From the NCBI GenBank assembly GCA_007131285.1, contig SLQV01000211.1, positions 1-36,910 of the forward strand: DNA of 36,910 nucleotides, read 5' to 3'. Below, in pieces: positions 1 through 8,950 of this stretch (its first letter is position 1; the number at the start of each line of letters is the position of its first letter). The DNA is from Myxococcales bacterium (GTDB lineage Bacteria; Myxococcota_A; Polyangia; Polyangiales; SLQV01). The notes under the pieces were generated by a model that worked only from the letters and a program-made list of their open reading frames with translations, had not been told where the DNA came from and searched no databases. The position numbers and the translations under genes are program-made.

Positions 1-1443
1 ATCATGACCGCGGATCAATACAACCAAGCGTTCACGCTGCATGGGGCGATTATGGTGTTCCTGTTCATCATTCCGTCTATACCGGCGGCCCTGGGGAACT
101 TTTTTCTGCCCATCATGATCGGTGCAAAAGATGTCGCATTTCCACGATTGAATCTCGCTAGCCTCTACATTTGGTGCATCGGCGCGGTTTTCTCGCTGGT
201 GGCGATTATCTCCGGCTCGGTGGATACAGGATGGACGTTTTATACGCCATATAGCTCTCGTGCGAGCGGCGCCGTGCTTTGGATGGCGATGGGTATTTTT
301 ATTCTTGGCTTTTCGTCCATCCTAACCGGAGTTAATTTCGTGACCACGGTACATAAGATGCGCGCGAAGGGTCTGCACTGGAGCCGGCTGCCGCTCTTCG
401 TGTGGGGCATGTACGCAACCGCAGTTATTCAAGTTCTCGCGACGCCCGTTCTGGCAATCACCCTTCTATTGCTCTTGGTCGAAAAGACTACGGGGCTCGG
501 CATTTTCGACCCGGCATTAGGAGGAGACCCTGTGCTGTTCCAGCACTTTTTTTGGTTTTATTCGCATCCGGCCGTTTACATTATGATCCTTCCGGGCATG
601 GCGATCGTTAGCGAGATCATCGCTTCTTTTTCTCGACGTAAGCCGTTTGGATACACCTACATAGCGCTCTCATCGGTGGCGATTGCGCTCTTGGGCTTTC
701 TGGTATGGGGTCACCATATGTTCACTGCTGGCATGTCCGAATACGCCGTCATGGTGTTTTCGGGGCTGACGATGCTGGTTGCAATTCCCTCGGGCGTAAA
801 GGTCTTCAACTGGATAGCAACGCTCTACAGAGGCTCCATCACGCTCACGACGCCAATGCTTTACGCGCTTTCGTTCATTGCGCTCTTTTCGATCGGTGGG
901 CTGACCGGGATTTTCCTGGGCACGCTTTCTGTCGATATCTTCTTGCACGATACCTACTTCGTCGTTGCGCACTTCCACTACGTGATGGTTGGTGGAACGG
1001 TAATCGCCTTTATCGGCGGGCTGCACTACTGGTGGTCGAAGATGACGGGAAAGGTGTACAGCGAGCGCTATGCCAAGGTTGCTTGGGCATTGATATTTGT
1101 TGGCTTCAACGTCACTTTTCTATCGCAGTTTGTGCTTGGGTCACGCGGCATGGCACGGCGCTACTTCGACTACCTCGATCACTTCCACGCGCTTCACGGC
1201 TTCTCCTCGATTGGGGCCTACATTCTCGGGCTCGGCTTTGTGGTTCTTTTTTTCGTATTGCTGCACTCGCTGGTAAAGGGGGAGAAGGCAGGTTCGAATC
1301 CGTGGAACCTTGCGGGATACGAGTGGCTTACGACGTCACCGCCGGACGCACACAATTTTGCGACGGAGTTTGTGGCCGATCGAGGTCCTTACGACTACCA
1401 CCTGCTGGACGAAAACATTGACGCGGGGGCCGCAAAAGCTTAA
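1..1443 (+). CDS. ctaD: cytochrome c oxidase subunit I (A2-type), 5' end cut by window
   Basis: This is the catalytic subunit of an aa3/caa3-type terminal oxidase, an integral membrane protein that reduces O2 at a heme a3-CuB centre and pumps protons. The open frame runs through the left edge. The visible N-terminus ([18 protein letters not shown]) corresponds to transmembrane helix 2 with a low-spin heme His, so helix 1 lies outside the window and the ATG at 4 is internal. Seen later are the His-Tyr region [14 protein letters not shown], the CuB pair [10 protein letters not shown], the K-channel segment SGVKVFNW and the heme ligands in [14 protein letters not shown]. The glutamate usually found in HPEVY is Ala, and a Tyr-Ser pair precedes the His. 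That is the hallmark of the A2 (YS) subfamily known from Rhodothermus and Thermus caa3 enzymes. ctaE and a subunit IV gene follow on the same strand. Confidence 0.97.
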   Translation: MMTADQYNQAFTLHGAIMVFLFIIPSIPAALGNFFLPIMIGAKDVAFPRLNLASLYIWCIGAVFSLVAIISGSVDTGWTFYTPYSSRASGAVLWMAMGIFILGFSSILTGVNFVTTVHKMRAKGLHWSRLPLFVWGMYATAVIQVLATPVLAITLLLLLVEKTTGLGIFDPALGGDPVLFQHFFWFYSHPAVYIMILPGMAIVSEIIASFSRRKPFGYTYIALSSVAIALLGFLVWGHHMFTAGMSEYAVMVFSGLTMLVAIPSGVKVFNWIATLYRGSITLTTPMLYALSFIALFSIGGLTGIFLGTLSVDIFLHDTYFVVAHFHYVMVGGTVIAFIGGLHYWWSKMTGKVYSERYAKVAWALIFVGFNVTFLSQFVLGSRGMARRYFDYLDHFHALHGFSSIGAYILGLGFVVLFFVLLHSLVKGEKAGSNPWNLAGYEWLTTSPPDAHNFATEFVADRGPYDYHLLDENIDAGAAKA

Positions 1444-1470
1444 AAGGCCCGGCCAATAGCCGCGCGAAGC

Positions 1471-1499
1471 GGCTGGTTGGAGCGACGCTCCAGCCAGCC
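1471..1499 (+). other. strong GC-rich hairpin between ctaD and ctaE
   Basis: A 13-bp inverted repeat (GGCTGGTTGGAGC, loop GAC, GCTCCAGCCAGCC, one G-U pair) lies in the 98-base gap between ctaD and ctaE. No run of T follows, so it is not a canonical intrinsic terminator. It could protect the upstream mRNA end or lower expression of downstream genes; that role is inferred. Confidence 0.6.
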
Positions 1500-1541
1500 C
1501 GGATTGTCGCTAAGGTTTGTAGAACGAGTAAGAGGTCGACG

Positions 1542-2198
1542 GTGGAGTCATCCAGTCCGAAGGAACGTTCCTGGTTTCAGCATCACTTTGCTTCGCCAGG
1601 TCAGCAGCTGAGTGCCGCAAAGCTCGGCATGTGGCTGTTTCTTGCCCAAGAGGTGCTTTTTTTTAGCGGCATCTTTGTCGCCTACGGCATCTATCGCACG
1701 CATCATCCTGAGGCATTCAGCATTGGGTCCCACCTGCTGGATTGGAAGCTGGGTGGTCTCAACACTGTCGTGTTGCTCTTTTCCAGTCTAACGGCGGCGC
1801 TTGCGGTTCGGTCGTCGCGTATCGGAGATACGCGAGCTACGAGTCGCTACCTTGTTCTAACGATTATCTGCGCCTGTATTTTCCTAGTGGTGAAGTACTT
1901 CGAATACTCAGCGAAGTTTTCACACGGTTTGCTGCCAGGTAAGTTCTTCGATCCTCACGATGCCGGGGACTTGCCCTACCATGTGCGGTCGTTCTTTGGC
2001 ATCTACTTCGTAGCAACGGGTGTACACGGGCTGCATGTCCTCATCGGCATCGGCTACTTTATCTTCCTGTGGGTCCGCAATAACCAAGGGCGCTTTAGCC
2101 CGGAATACAACACGCCCATCGACATGGGTGCGCTTTACTGGCACTTAGTTGACTTGATTTGGATTTACCTCTTCCCGCTCCTCTATCTGATTGACTAG
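1542..2198 (+). CDS. ctaE: cytochrome c oxidase subunit III
   Basis: Subunit III of the heme-copper oxidase is a membrane protein that stabilises subunit I and its proton uptake. The 218-residue product is the short form with about five membrane helices, typical of caa3-type oxidases. Recognisable segments are KYFEYSAKFSHG, the helix FFGIYFVATGVHGLHVLIGI and the C-terminal YWHLVDLIWIYLFPLLYL. The chosen start is GTG, with a purine-rich AAGAGGT about six bases upstream; it leaves a short hydrophilic N-terminus before the first helix at about residue 28. It lies 98 bases after ctaD and 90 bases before the subunit IV gene, so all three probably form one operon. Confidence 0.96.
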   Translation: MESSSPKERSWFQHHFASPGQQLSAAKLGMWLFLAQEVLFFSGIFVAYGIYRTHHPEAFSIGSHLLDWKLGGLNTVVLLFSSLTAALAVRSSRIGDTRATSRYLVLTIICACIFLVVKYFEYSAKFSHGLLPGKFFDPHDAGDLPYHVRSFFGIYFVATGVHGLHVLIGIGYFIFLWVRNNQGRFSPEYNTPIDMGALYWHLVDLIWIYLFPLLYLID

Positions 2199-2288
2199 AA
2201 CAAGGCTGTCCGACGGTAGCGTGCGAGAGCGTGTGTGAATGGGCGGCTCGGCTACGAAGAACTACCTGCGCCCGGAGACTAGAGATTC

Positions 2289-2813
2289 ATGGCTCACGAA
2301 GAAGTATCGGTCCGAAACTATGTGGTGGTGTTTTCAGCACTGTTGGTGCTTACGGCGCTTACGGTAGCTGTGTACCAAGTCCACCTTGGTGCATGGAACC
2401 TCGTGGTCGCAGTCGTCATCGCTACCATGAAGGCTGCGCTCGTGGTGGTGGTGTTTATGCACATGGCCCATGAAGCACGCTTTAATGCGTTGGTATTCTT
2501 GGGTTCTTTGCTTTTCGCAGGGATATTTTTGGCGTATACGCTCAACGATACCGAGCGACGCATGGAGGTCGACGAGTATCACGGTGCCCTCGTTGACCCT
2601 GAGACGGGCGACTGGGCGTACGGAGTTGCGGAGCAACTTTCAGCGATAGCGGACCGTGAATCCGCGGCGCGACAAGAAGAAGCGCGTGAGGATGACTTGG
2701 AAGCGCTTGAGGGCGCAGCGCCGGTTGCAGGGGAAGTCGAAGAAGAGGGCGCTCACGACGAGCGGCCAGACGAGGATGAGCCTGACGGCGACGACGCCGA
2801 TAGCGAGACATAG
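2289..2813 (+). CDS. ctaF: cytochrome c oxidase subunit IV family protein with acidic tail
   Basis: This is a small accessory subunit of bacterial caa3/aa3 oxidases. Three hydrophobic segments at about residues 9-31, 36-58 and 66-85 match the prokaryotic COX4 fold, including the typical loop VVVFMHMAHEARFNALVFLG. The family is usually about 100 residues. Here a further 80 or so residues follow, and the last 55 are very rich in Glu and Asp (for example EVEEEGAHDERPDEDEPDGD). The tail probably faces the cytoplasm or periplasm as an unstructured acidic extension, and its role is unknown. The gene closes the oxidase operon. Identification rests on the membrane part and on gene order. Confidence 0.88.
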   Translation: MAHEEVSVRNYVVVFSALLVLTALTVAVYQVHLGAWNLVVAVVIATMKAALVVVVFMHMAHEARFNALVFLGSLLFAGIFLAYTLNDTERRMEVDEYHGALVDPETGDWAYGVAEQLSAIADRESAARQEEAREDDLEALEGAAPVAGEVEEEGAHDERPDEDEPDGDDADSET

Positions 2814-2874
2814 GTTCGCGCGTGGTATTTGAGCTTGGTTGTGTGACGGCGTCCTCCCTCCACAGACCATCAAC

Positions 2875-4014
2875 TCAGCCGCTGGTGATGGCTAGATAGA
2901 CGGTGGCTTGCCCACGGAGCGTGACGGTTTGCGACTCTTCACCACGCGCGGGCTTATCCGGGTCGGGGAAGAGCACGCCCTGCCAGGCAAGTAGCTCGAG
3001 CAGCCCAAGGCTCAGCGTCTCGCCAGGGTTGACTTCAACGCGTCTGGCTAAACAGCCTTTGGGAACCGCCAAGAGAATACTGCCCATGTGGGTGAAACGC
3101 AGCCACGTCTGTGGTTTTCCCTCTGCCAGCGTCAGAGTATGGCTCACCGGGGATGCCGGTAGGGTGTAGCCCCGTAGATGCGCCTCGTTGGCGTAAATGG
3201 GTGGCGCTCCGTCGGCGTGGTCAAGCGATACCGTCTCCCCCCGATAGACAACCTCTGCAGGGGGTTCAACGCAGATAAAACCTTCGGGCGCGGAAGCAAC
3301 AAGCCGCACGGACGGCGCACTTCGTCGGTACTGCATGTCTGGACGCAGCGCACATTCCTGCGTCAGCCTTAGCGCTGAGCCGGATGCGAACATCCGTTCC
3401 GGGACGGAGTTGTTTGTTGCGGCTGGGCGCTCACGCGAGTCCAGTGGGAACGTTTCTGGCGTGAGATGCGGCGCGTTGATCTCGCTGTCGCCGATCGCCG
3501 GTGCGGCGATAGCGTGCGGACGCGCTGAGGACCGTATGGAGACCTCACTTGGTTCCATCTCGCGAGTAGGGCCCTCGCGCCGGTTCAGCCAGCGATAGAG
3601 CTGTCTCAGTGGGTCATGATCGAGTACGTGTGCGCCCAATGCCAGAAGGCGCGGGGGGACGCTGCGATCTGCGGAGTGGGCTTGTAGGCAGCCGCGATTA
3701 CCCAGGATCGCGCTCAAAGCGACAATATCTGCTGAGTCTTCCGGGAGTAGAGCGCCACGGCTCTCGAGCTGAAGCAAAAGACGGTGCGTCATTCCCAGAT
3801 TGCCGACGCCGCAGGCCAGTCGCGCCGCACGTCGAATAAGCCCAGGTTCGACGTCAGCATGAAGCAGAAAGCGAGCAAGCGCGGCCTGCGCTTGATTAGG
3901 CTGCGTCTGTGCCAGGTCCTCTACCTGGTCCAGCAGTGTCTCGTGTTGCTGCTGGCGTCCGGGTGCTAGAGAAACCTGTAGTCGCGGGCTTGGTCGCTCC
4001 GATTCCACAACCAC
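2875..4014 (-). CDS. hypothetical protein, possible AIM24-like C-terminal domain
   Basis: I do not recognise this 379-residue protein with certainty. Residues about 15-150 look alpha-helical and repeat-like (LDQVEDLAQTQPNQAQAALA, LRQLYRWLNRR). A low-complexity linker fills about 150-215. The C-terminal 150 residues look beta-rich (WLRFTHMGSILLAVPKG, VEVNPGETLSLGLLELLAWQ, TVTLRGQATVYLAI). The order G-S-I-L-L, then PGE-x-L-x-x-x-x-x-x-L-L-A, then a closing G-x-x-T-V-Y-L strand resembles AIM24/TRAP-like beta proteins, but this is only a by-eye resemblance. The start is a GTG without a clear ribosome binding site, so a later start is possible. It converges on the oxidase operon with 61 bases between the stop codons. 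No signal peptide or membrane helix is visible, so it is probably cytoplasmic. Confidence 0.75.
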   Translation of the reverse strand: MVVESERPSPRLQVSLAPGRQQQHETLLDQVEDLAQTQPNQAQAALARFLLHADVEPGLIRRAARLACGVGNLGMTHRLLLQLESRGALLPEDSADIVALSAILGNRGCLQAHSADRSVPPRLLALGAHVLDHDPLRQLYRWLNRREGPTREMEPSEVSIRSSARPHAIAAPAIGDSEINAPHLTPETFPLDSRERPAATNNSVPERMFASGSALRLTQECALRPDMQYRRSAPSVRLVASAPEGFICVEPPAEVVYRGETVSLDHADGAPPIYANEAHLRGYTLPASPVSHTLTLAEGKPQTWLRFTHMGSILLAVPKGCLARRVEVNPGETLSLGLLELLAWQGVLFPDPDKPARGEESQTVTLRGQATVYLAITSG

Positions 4015-4358
4015 GAATCTAGCCTAGCTGGGGGCTGTATTGCCAGACGAGTTGCGGAGCGCTTGCAAGCTTTGAGTGTTAAGCCCGGGAAAACTAGGCC
4101 AAGATACGGCTCCCGTATCGCGAGGCGGCTCCTTTTTCGGGAAGAAGACCGGAAGCGGGTGAGTGTCCGAGGGTGTGCGCTATATTCGCGAAATGAAAAC
4201 GCAGACCATAAGAGGCTCAAGCTGAAGTCGATGCGTGTGCCGTACGCAAGGGGCATGTTCAAGGGTCCTCTGAGGGCAACTATGGACAAAGGCATTTTGT
4301 CAGATGTTCCCTAAGCTGCTTGGCTTAGCGGTGCTATGGCCACCCCTGAGGTTACTAC
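4015..4358. other. divergent intergenic region, no gene seen
   Basis: These 344 bases separate the divergent hypothetical gene and pgsA, so promoters for both should lie here. A perfect 7-bp hairpin (GATACGG, loop CTC, CCGTATC) sits at 4103-4119. A small dyad CTAAGC/GCTTAG lies at 4311-4328, just ahead of pgsA. A TATATT box-like string occurs near 4180 without a good -35 partner. Short open frames here lack coding character. Confidence 0.5.
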
Positions 4359-4943
4359 GTGAAACAGATTCCCAATCTGCTGACTTTGCTTCGGGTGGTG
4401 CTGATCCCAGCAGTCATCATGTTGCTTATTCAGGAGACGCCGCGCAGTTGCTTCGGTGCAGCGGTCGTGTACGTGCTTCTCGCTATTACCGATGCGCTCG
4501 ACGGCTGGCTGGCGCGTCGCTTCGATGTTCAGTCGCTCATCGGCAAATTTCTTGATCCCCTGGCGGACAAAGTCCTCGTAGCCGCTCTTTTAATCTACCT
4601 TGTCTGGCTAGGGTGGGTGCCCCCTTGGTTGGCCTGCCTGACGTTAGCGCGTGAGCTTGCGGTGACCTCGCTGCGGGCGCTCGCATCGTCGGAGGGACTG
4701 GTTTTGGCTGCGTTAAGGGGAGGCAAGGAGAAGACCGCGTTGCAGATGGTGGCCCTGCTGATGCTGATACTGCACTTCGAATACGTGGTGGATTTTGGTA
4801 TTGTTTCTCTGCGGACGAGCTTTCACGACGTTGGGTTAGGCCTGCTGCTGGTTGCGCTCTTCTTTGCGATTACCAGCGCTGCTGAGTATGTCGTTCACGT
4901 GGCGCGCTATGAGTATCGCAAGCGAGCTCGCGCCGCGGTTTGA
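4359..4943 (+). CDS. pgsA: CDP-diacylglycerol--glycerol-3-phosphate 3-phosphatidyltransferase
   Basis: The enzyme makes phosphatidylglycerophosphate from CDP-diacylglycerol and glycerol 3-phosphate, the committed step of phosphatidylglycerol and cardiolipin synthesis, in the inner membrane. The CDP-alcohol phosphotransferase signature D-x2-DG-x2-AR-x8-G-x3-D-x3-D is intact, starting at DALDGWLARR and ending LDPLADK (about residues 46-72). The N-terminus KQIPNLLTLLRVVLIP is typical of PgsA, and 194 residues is the normal length. Several hydrophobic helices follow. The start is GTG, with GAGGT about nine bases upstream. The next gene on the same strand starts 90 bases after the stop. Confidence 0.95.
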   Translation: MKQIPNLLTLLRVVLIPAVIMLLIQETPRSCFGAAVVYVLLAITDALDGWLARRFDVQSLIGKFLDPLADKVLVAALLIYLVWLGWVPPWLACLTLARELAVTSLRALASSEGLVLAALRGGKEKTALQMVALLMLILHFEYVVDFGIVSLRTSFHDVGLGLLLVALFFAITSAAEYVVHVARYEYRKRARAAV

Positions 4944-5033
4944 AGCCGCGATGCGCACCAGGTGGCGGCATCGGCCATGCTGTTTGCTCTAAGCGTTCGC
5001 ATTCCTGCTGCGACGTATTAGACTCGCGGCGCC

Positions 5034-6008
5034 GTGCTCGCTCATCATCTTCGCGTACGTCGAGTTGTGCTTCGCGACGTTGACTCGTTGCGCGCCTGGC
5101 TGCTGTCAAACTCGGAAAGTATCACGCCTGCCGATGTGCTGCAGGCGCATGGCGAGATCCACGGCCTGGTAGCTGCACCGTCGGGGGGGAGCCTTGGGCT
5201 CGCCGCGCGCCAACTCAACGCACGCTGGACGCTAGCGCAGCTTCAGGTGGTGACCGCGTCCGGTGAGGACTGGACCCTGCGGGCGATAGCACGCTGTGAG
5301 CGCGAGCCGGGCCTTGGAGCGCAGGTACTCGACCTGGTTGATTGCGCGTGTGATGTGCTCGAGGTCCTTGTCGGCGTCTCGGAGGCCGAGCTCTTCGCAA
5401 GCTTTGAACACCCCAGTCCTAAGGCGATAGAGCTTGAGGCTACAGTGCCTCGCGGGGGGGCGCCGCGCGCCGAAGGCGCGTTAAACGAGCGAGGTCCGTG
5501 CTCGCGACCGGTGCAAACGCCGGCGGTGAGCGAAGACGCATCGGGGGGCCGGCGCGCAGCTTTCCCGACCTCCGTTGATGCGTCGGGCGCTGGGAGTACG
5601 GGGCAAAGTCTCTGGCTCGAAGCCGCCATGGTCTCGCAGGCGCACGCGGCAGCATCGGTATCAACGAAGGGCGCGGTATCTGAACCGTCAGACCGCGCAC
5701 CGACGCCTTCACCGTCCGCAACGCCGGCGAGGGCGACACCCGCAGCGGGCGTTGTGGGTTCGGTGGCCGTGCCCGCGAATCATGGGGCGAAACGACCCGC
5801 TTCTGGCAGACCCGGCGTGGGCGACTACGTTCACCATCCCAAGTTTGGTATCTGCAGGGTGGATCAGGTTCGCGACGGTGATGCGGCTGTGCTGCGCACC
5901 TACGAAGGGCCGAGAAAAACCGTCAAGCTTTCCCTCTTTAGTAGTGAGCCGCCGGTTCCCTACCAGGGGCGCCGTCTGTTCAACCTTATCAAGGTGCGTG
6001 CGTCTTAG
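5034..6008 (+). CDS. two-domain protein: PPC-like N-terminus and CarD-like C-terminus
   Basis: The function is not known. Residues 1-122 form a compact segment in which PADVLQAHGEIHGLVAAP and the end of the segment recall the PPC/DUF296 fold, but the metal-binding histidines of that family are not evident, so the match is weak. Residues 123-245 are a low-complexity Ala/Pro/Ser linker. Residues about 250-324 (GVGDYVHHPKFGICRVDQV, later KTVKLSLFSSEPPVPY) resemble the small SH3/Tudor-like domain of CarD/CdnL/TRCF proteins, which bind RNA polymerase. A role in transcription is therefore possible but inferred. The start is a GTG with no strong ribosome binding site. It stands alone between pgsA and a convergent ATPase gene. 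Confidence 0.8.
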   Translation: MLAHHLRVRRVVLRDVDSLRAWLLSNSESITPADVLQAHGEIHGLVAAPSGGSLGLAARQLNARWTLAQLQVVTASGEDWTLRAIARCEREPGLGAQVLDLVDCACDVLEVLVGVSEAELFASFEHPSPKAIELEATVPRGGAPRAEGALNERGPCSRPVQTPAVSEDASGGRRAAFPTSVDASGAGSTGQSLWLEAAMVSQAHAAASVSTKGAVSEPSDRAPTPSPSATPARATPAAGVVGSVAVPANHGAKRPASGRPGVGDYVHHPKFGICRVDQVRDGDAAVLRTYEGPRKTVKLSLFSSEPPVPYQGRRLFNLIKVRAS

Positions 6009-6088
6009 GCGGAACGTTGGCGGAGCTGGGATGCACGGGTGGAGCACGTAGCGTGCAAAGCACGAAATATGTTCGTGCCATGCCGCGC

Positions 6089-8848
6089 CTAAGCACCGCG
6101 CGCTTCGCGTTTTCGCCAAAAAAATCCGCTGCCGCTGCGTTCCTCCGGCTTCGGTGTCGCAGCGGCCAGGCCGGCTTGGGCTTCGAGTTTGGCGATGCGT
6201 GTGTGTACCGCCTCCGCGTCTACCACATCTCCTCGCTCGGCCTGGCAGTCGGCGAGCTCTCGCAAGGTATCTAGGGCGTCACGATAGCGCCGCGAGCGCC
6301 AAAAGCGCCCTGCTGCGCTCTGGTAATAATGCACAACATCTTCCCACGCGGCCCTGGGTTTGTCGGAGTTGGGCTCTGCGCGGTCACCGCTGCGTCGCCG
6401 TGGTTCGGGTGGGTCGGAGGAGTGCGCGTTCGTTGCGAGCGACTGCCGTAGTGTCCGCGCTTCGATCAGTCGAATGTGAGCGTGTACAATCGGCGTGCGG
6501 AGATGAACCAGCTGTTCCCGCAAAACCATAAGCGCATGGTTGACTGACCAAGGCTCGTCGCGCTTGAGCGCCCGATAAGCCCGTCCGAGCCACACTTCTG
6601 CTAAGAGCAGGGGATTGCCAAGCTCCGCCGCAATGCTTTCCGCGCTATCGAGCACCGCTTCGAGGCCCTGTGCAGCCGGTGTCAGGCTGAGAATGCGCCC
6701 CTGCAGCAGCAAGCTGCGACATTCAAGGTAACGATCCGGTGCGTCTCGCGCAGCGCTGAGCAGGAGCTCTGCCTGCTTTTCAGCGCGGGCAAAATCGCCC
6801 TGTTGCAGGTAGGCTGCGGCCAGGGTCTCAGCCGCAAGCGCGAGCAGGTGCATCTGGGAGCCGTCACTCCAAAGCTCACGCAGCGCGTTAAGCTGTGCAA
6901 GTGCGAGCGGTGCTTTCGGATCTTCGTGCAAGCTGCGTCGTGCGTTCCACAGTTTGAGCAAAGCACGGCACGTGATGGAGGTGTTTGCCTCCTCGCTCAT
7001 CTGATCCTCCGCCTCAACAGGATAGGGCAGACCCTGTTCAAGACAGGCGAGGTGTTGCAGGGTGCGCGCCAGCACCTGCATCTCCTGATGGCCGCGCACC
7101 AATCCTAGGCTTCCGAGAGATTCTAGGTAGCTAAAGCTCTCTTCAAATTCGCCCGCCCGGTAAGTAATGGCAGCAAGCCGTTCCAAACTTTCAGCAACGA
7201 GACGGTCGGCGTCAAGGCGCCAAGCGATAGCGTAGGCATCAAGCGCCGCTTCTCGTGCTTTTTCCAGCTGTCCTAGCTGCATGAGCTTTTGTGCGTAAGC
7301 GAGTAGAGCCGGGAGTCGTACCTGGACGGACTCCGGGCGACTAAGAGAGATCGCACGCTCTAGGTACTGCAGTGCGAGGCGCGGATTGCGCGCCTCGCTG
7401 CGGTCGCGTGCGCATTCAAAGTAGGCAGCGCTAGCCTCTTTCGAGCGGCGGCCGCGATCGAGGTGCAGCGCTACCAAAAGCTTGCGGTTAGGGATGGTAC
7501 CTGACGCGTGCCCCTCCGCCCATTCCGCCACGACGCGATGGCGTGTCGTGCGCACTTCCTCGGGTTGTTGCTGATAGAGAAGCTGACGCACGCGGCGCTC
7601 TCGAAAGCGGTAAACACGTTCGGTTCGATGCGCGACTTCGCCGAGCACTCTTTCGCTGATATCCTCGATGAGCTGCTGGCGCTCTAGATCTCCGAGGACG
7701 CGGCGAATGCGCCCGTCTTCGTCACGTGCGCGGCGCAGCAGCTCAGTGGCCGGTGTAATTGTCTGACTTTCAGAGCGCTGCTGCGCGAGTAGGCTACTGA
7801 GAAAAAAGTGCCTACCAACAACAGAAGCGCGCTCAAGTGTCCTGAGGGCGTAAGCATTCAAGCGGCTCAGGTGGCTACGGCGGGACGCGTCGAGGTCTAG
7901 CGAGGTAAGCCCCGCTTCAATCTTGGCGAAGTCCACATCGACGGTGCCGTTCCCCGTGCTTTGGATGACACCGGACGCTTGCAGCTCTTCAAGAAGAGCG
8001 ATGAGCGCGCCTGGCCTCCCGCCGGCCTGGTGGTGGACCGCGTCGAGAAGCCGTGGCGGTAGCGCATGTGCGACATGCAGATATCCATGCGTCAGAGCCG
8101 CAGATTCCCGAGCCGTCAACGTTTCGAGCACAAGCTGGGGGAAGTCTTCCGGCCAGGTGCCAGCGCCGGCGGAGGTGTCCCTCAATGTCAGCAGGATGGC
8201 GATGGGCAGAGGCTCTTTCAGCAGCTCAGCCAGCGCCGTCCGCGCCTCAGGACTCAGGTTGTCGGCATCGTCGATGAGCAGAAGATAGGGGTCAACACGA
8301 TGACGCTTTTGCAAGACGCTGCGCACGTGTCGTAGAAGCGGCGAGCCGCGTTCAGCGTGGATCGGCACGGACTGTGGCAGCTCATCGATAAGCGCGTTCA
8401 GGTGAGAGTCCTCAGGATTCCATGTTGTCAACTGTGCGGCCGTTGGCAGTCCCACGTTGCGCAGGTGTCCGACCGTACCCTCGAAGAAGTCAATATCTTG
8501 AAAACCGAAGCGCTTGCGCGCGAGTTTCGCGACTTCGTGAAGCATCCGACTGCGACCGCTCCCCGGCGGACCGACCAGCGTGAGCAATCCAGGGCGTTGC
8601 GTGCGGACCGCCCGCTCAACGACCTTTAGAATTTCGCGCAGTGAGCCTTCGAGACCAATCGTTGGACCGTGATGAAGGACCGCTTTTGCCGCGGGGTCCG
8701 CAGCCGAACCTACCGCCTGTGCTTCATGGCCGGGCTGCACCACCCCGTCTTGTGTTCCATCGCTAGCGTGCGCCTGCGCCTCAGTTACGAGAGATAGGTC
8801 AACATGTGTGTCGGTGTGCGCGCTGAAGGACTCTGTCACACATTTCAC
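6089..8848 (-). CDS. large AAA/STAND-type ATPase with TPR repeats, altered Walker A
   Basis: This 919-residue protein is built like signal-sensing STAND ATPases of the MalT type or like predicted-ATPase/TPR proteins. Residues 1-55 are variable. A P-loop module follows with Walker A GPPGSGRS at 93-100 and Walker B LLLIDDAD near 189-196. From about 440 to 850 there are helical repeats consistent with TPRs (EASAAYFECARDRSEARNP, AYLQQGDFARAEKQAELLL). No DNA-binding domain is evident at the C-terminus. The conserved Walker A lysine is arginine, which usually impairs hydrolysis, so the module may bind nucleotide without turnover or act as a scaffold. The start is GTG; a second GTG three codons on is equally plausible. 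It lies 102 bases downstream of the deacetylase gene on the same strand. Confidence 0.9.
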   Translation of the reverse strand: MKCVTESFSAHTDTHVDLSLVTEAQAHASDGTQDGVVQPGHEAQAVGSAADPAAKAVLHHGPTIGLEGSLREILKVVERAVRTQRPGLLTLVGPPGSGRSRMLHEVAKLARKRFGFQDIDFFEGTVGHLRNVGLPTAAQLTTWNPEDSHLNALIDELPQSVPIHAERGSPLLRHVRSVLQKRHRVDPYLLLIDDADNLSPEARTALAELLKEPLPIAILLTLRDTSAGAGTWPEDFPQLVLETLTARESAALTHGYLHVAHALPPRLLDAVHHQAGGRPGALIALLEELQASGVIQSTGNGTVDVDFAKIEAGLTSLDLDASRRSHLSRLNAYALRTLERASVVGRHFFLSSLLAQQRSESQTITPATELLRRARDEDGRIRRVLGDLERQQLIEDISERVLGEVAHRTERVYRFRERRVRQLLYQQQPEEVRTTRHRVVAEWAEGHASGTIPNRKLLVALHLDRGRRSKEASAAYFECARDRSEARNPRLALQYLERAISLSRPESVQVRLPALLAYAQKLMQLGQLEKAREAALDAYAIAWRLDADRLVAESLERLAAITYRAGEFEESFSYLESLGSLGLVRGHQEMQVLARTLQHLACLEQGLPYPVEAEDQMSEEANTSITCRALLKLWNARRSLHEDPKAPLALAQLNALRELWSDGSQMHLLALAAETLAAAYLQQGDFARAEKQAELLLSAARDAPDRYLECRSLLLQGRILSLTPAAQGLEAVLDSAESIAAELGNPLLLAEVWLGRAYRALKRDEPWSVNHALMVLREQLVHLRTPIVHAHIRLIEARTLRQSLATNAHSSDPPEPRRRSGDRAEPNSDKPRAAWEDVVHYYQSAAGRFWRSRRYRDALDTLRELADCQAERGDVVDAEAVHTRIAKLEAQAGLAAATPKPEERSGSGFFWRKREARGA

Positions 8849-8950
8849 TGGTGCAACTTCAATGCCGTAGCTGGTGCATGTGGCTCCCCACTTCGTTCTT
8901 CCACGCTCGGAGCCTTCGTATAACTATATGATATTCATGCGCTATAGACG

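Noticed and set aside
4063-4314. 83-residue plus-strand open frame ahead of pgsA
   Set aside because: The composition is erratic, there is no ribosome binding site and it overlaps reverse frames of equal quality.
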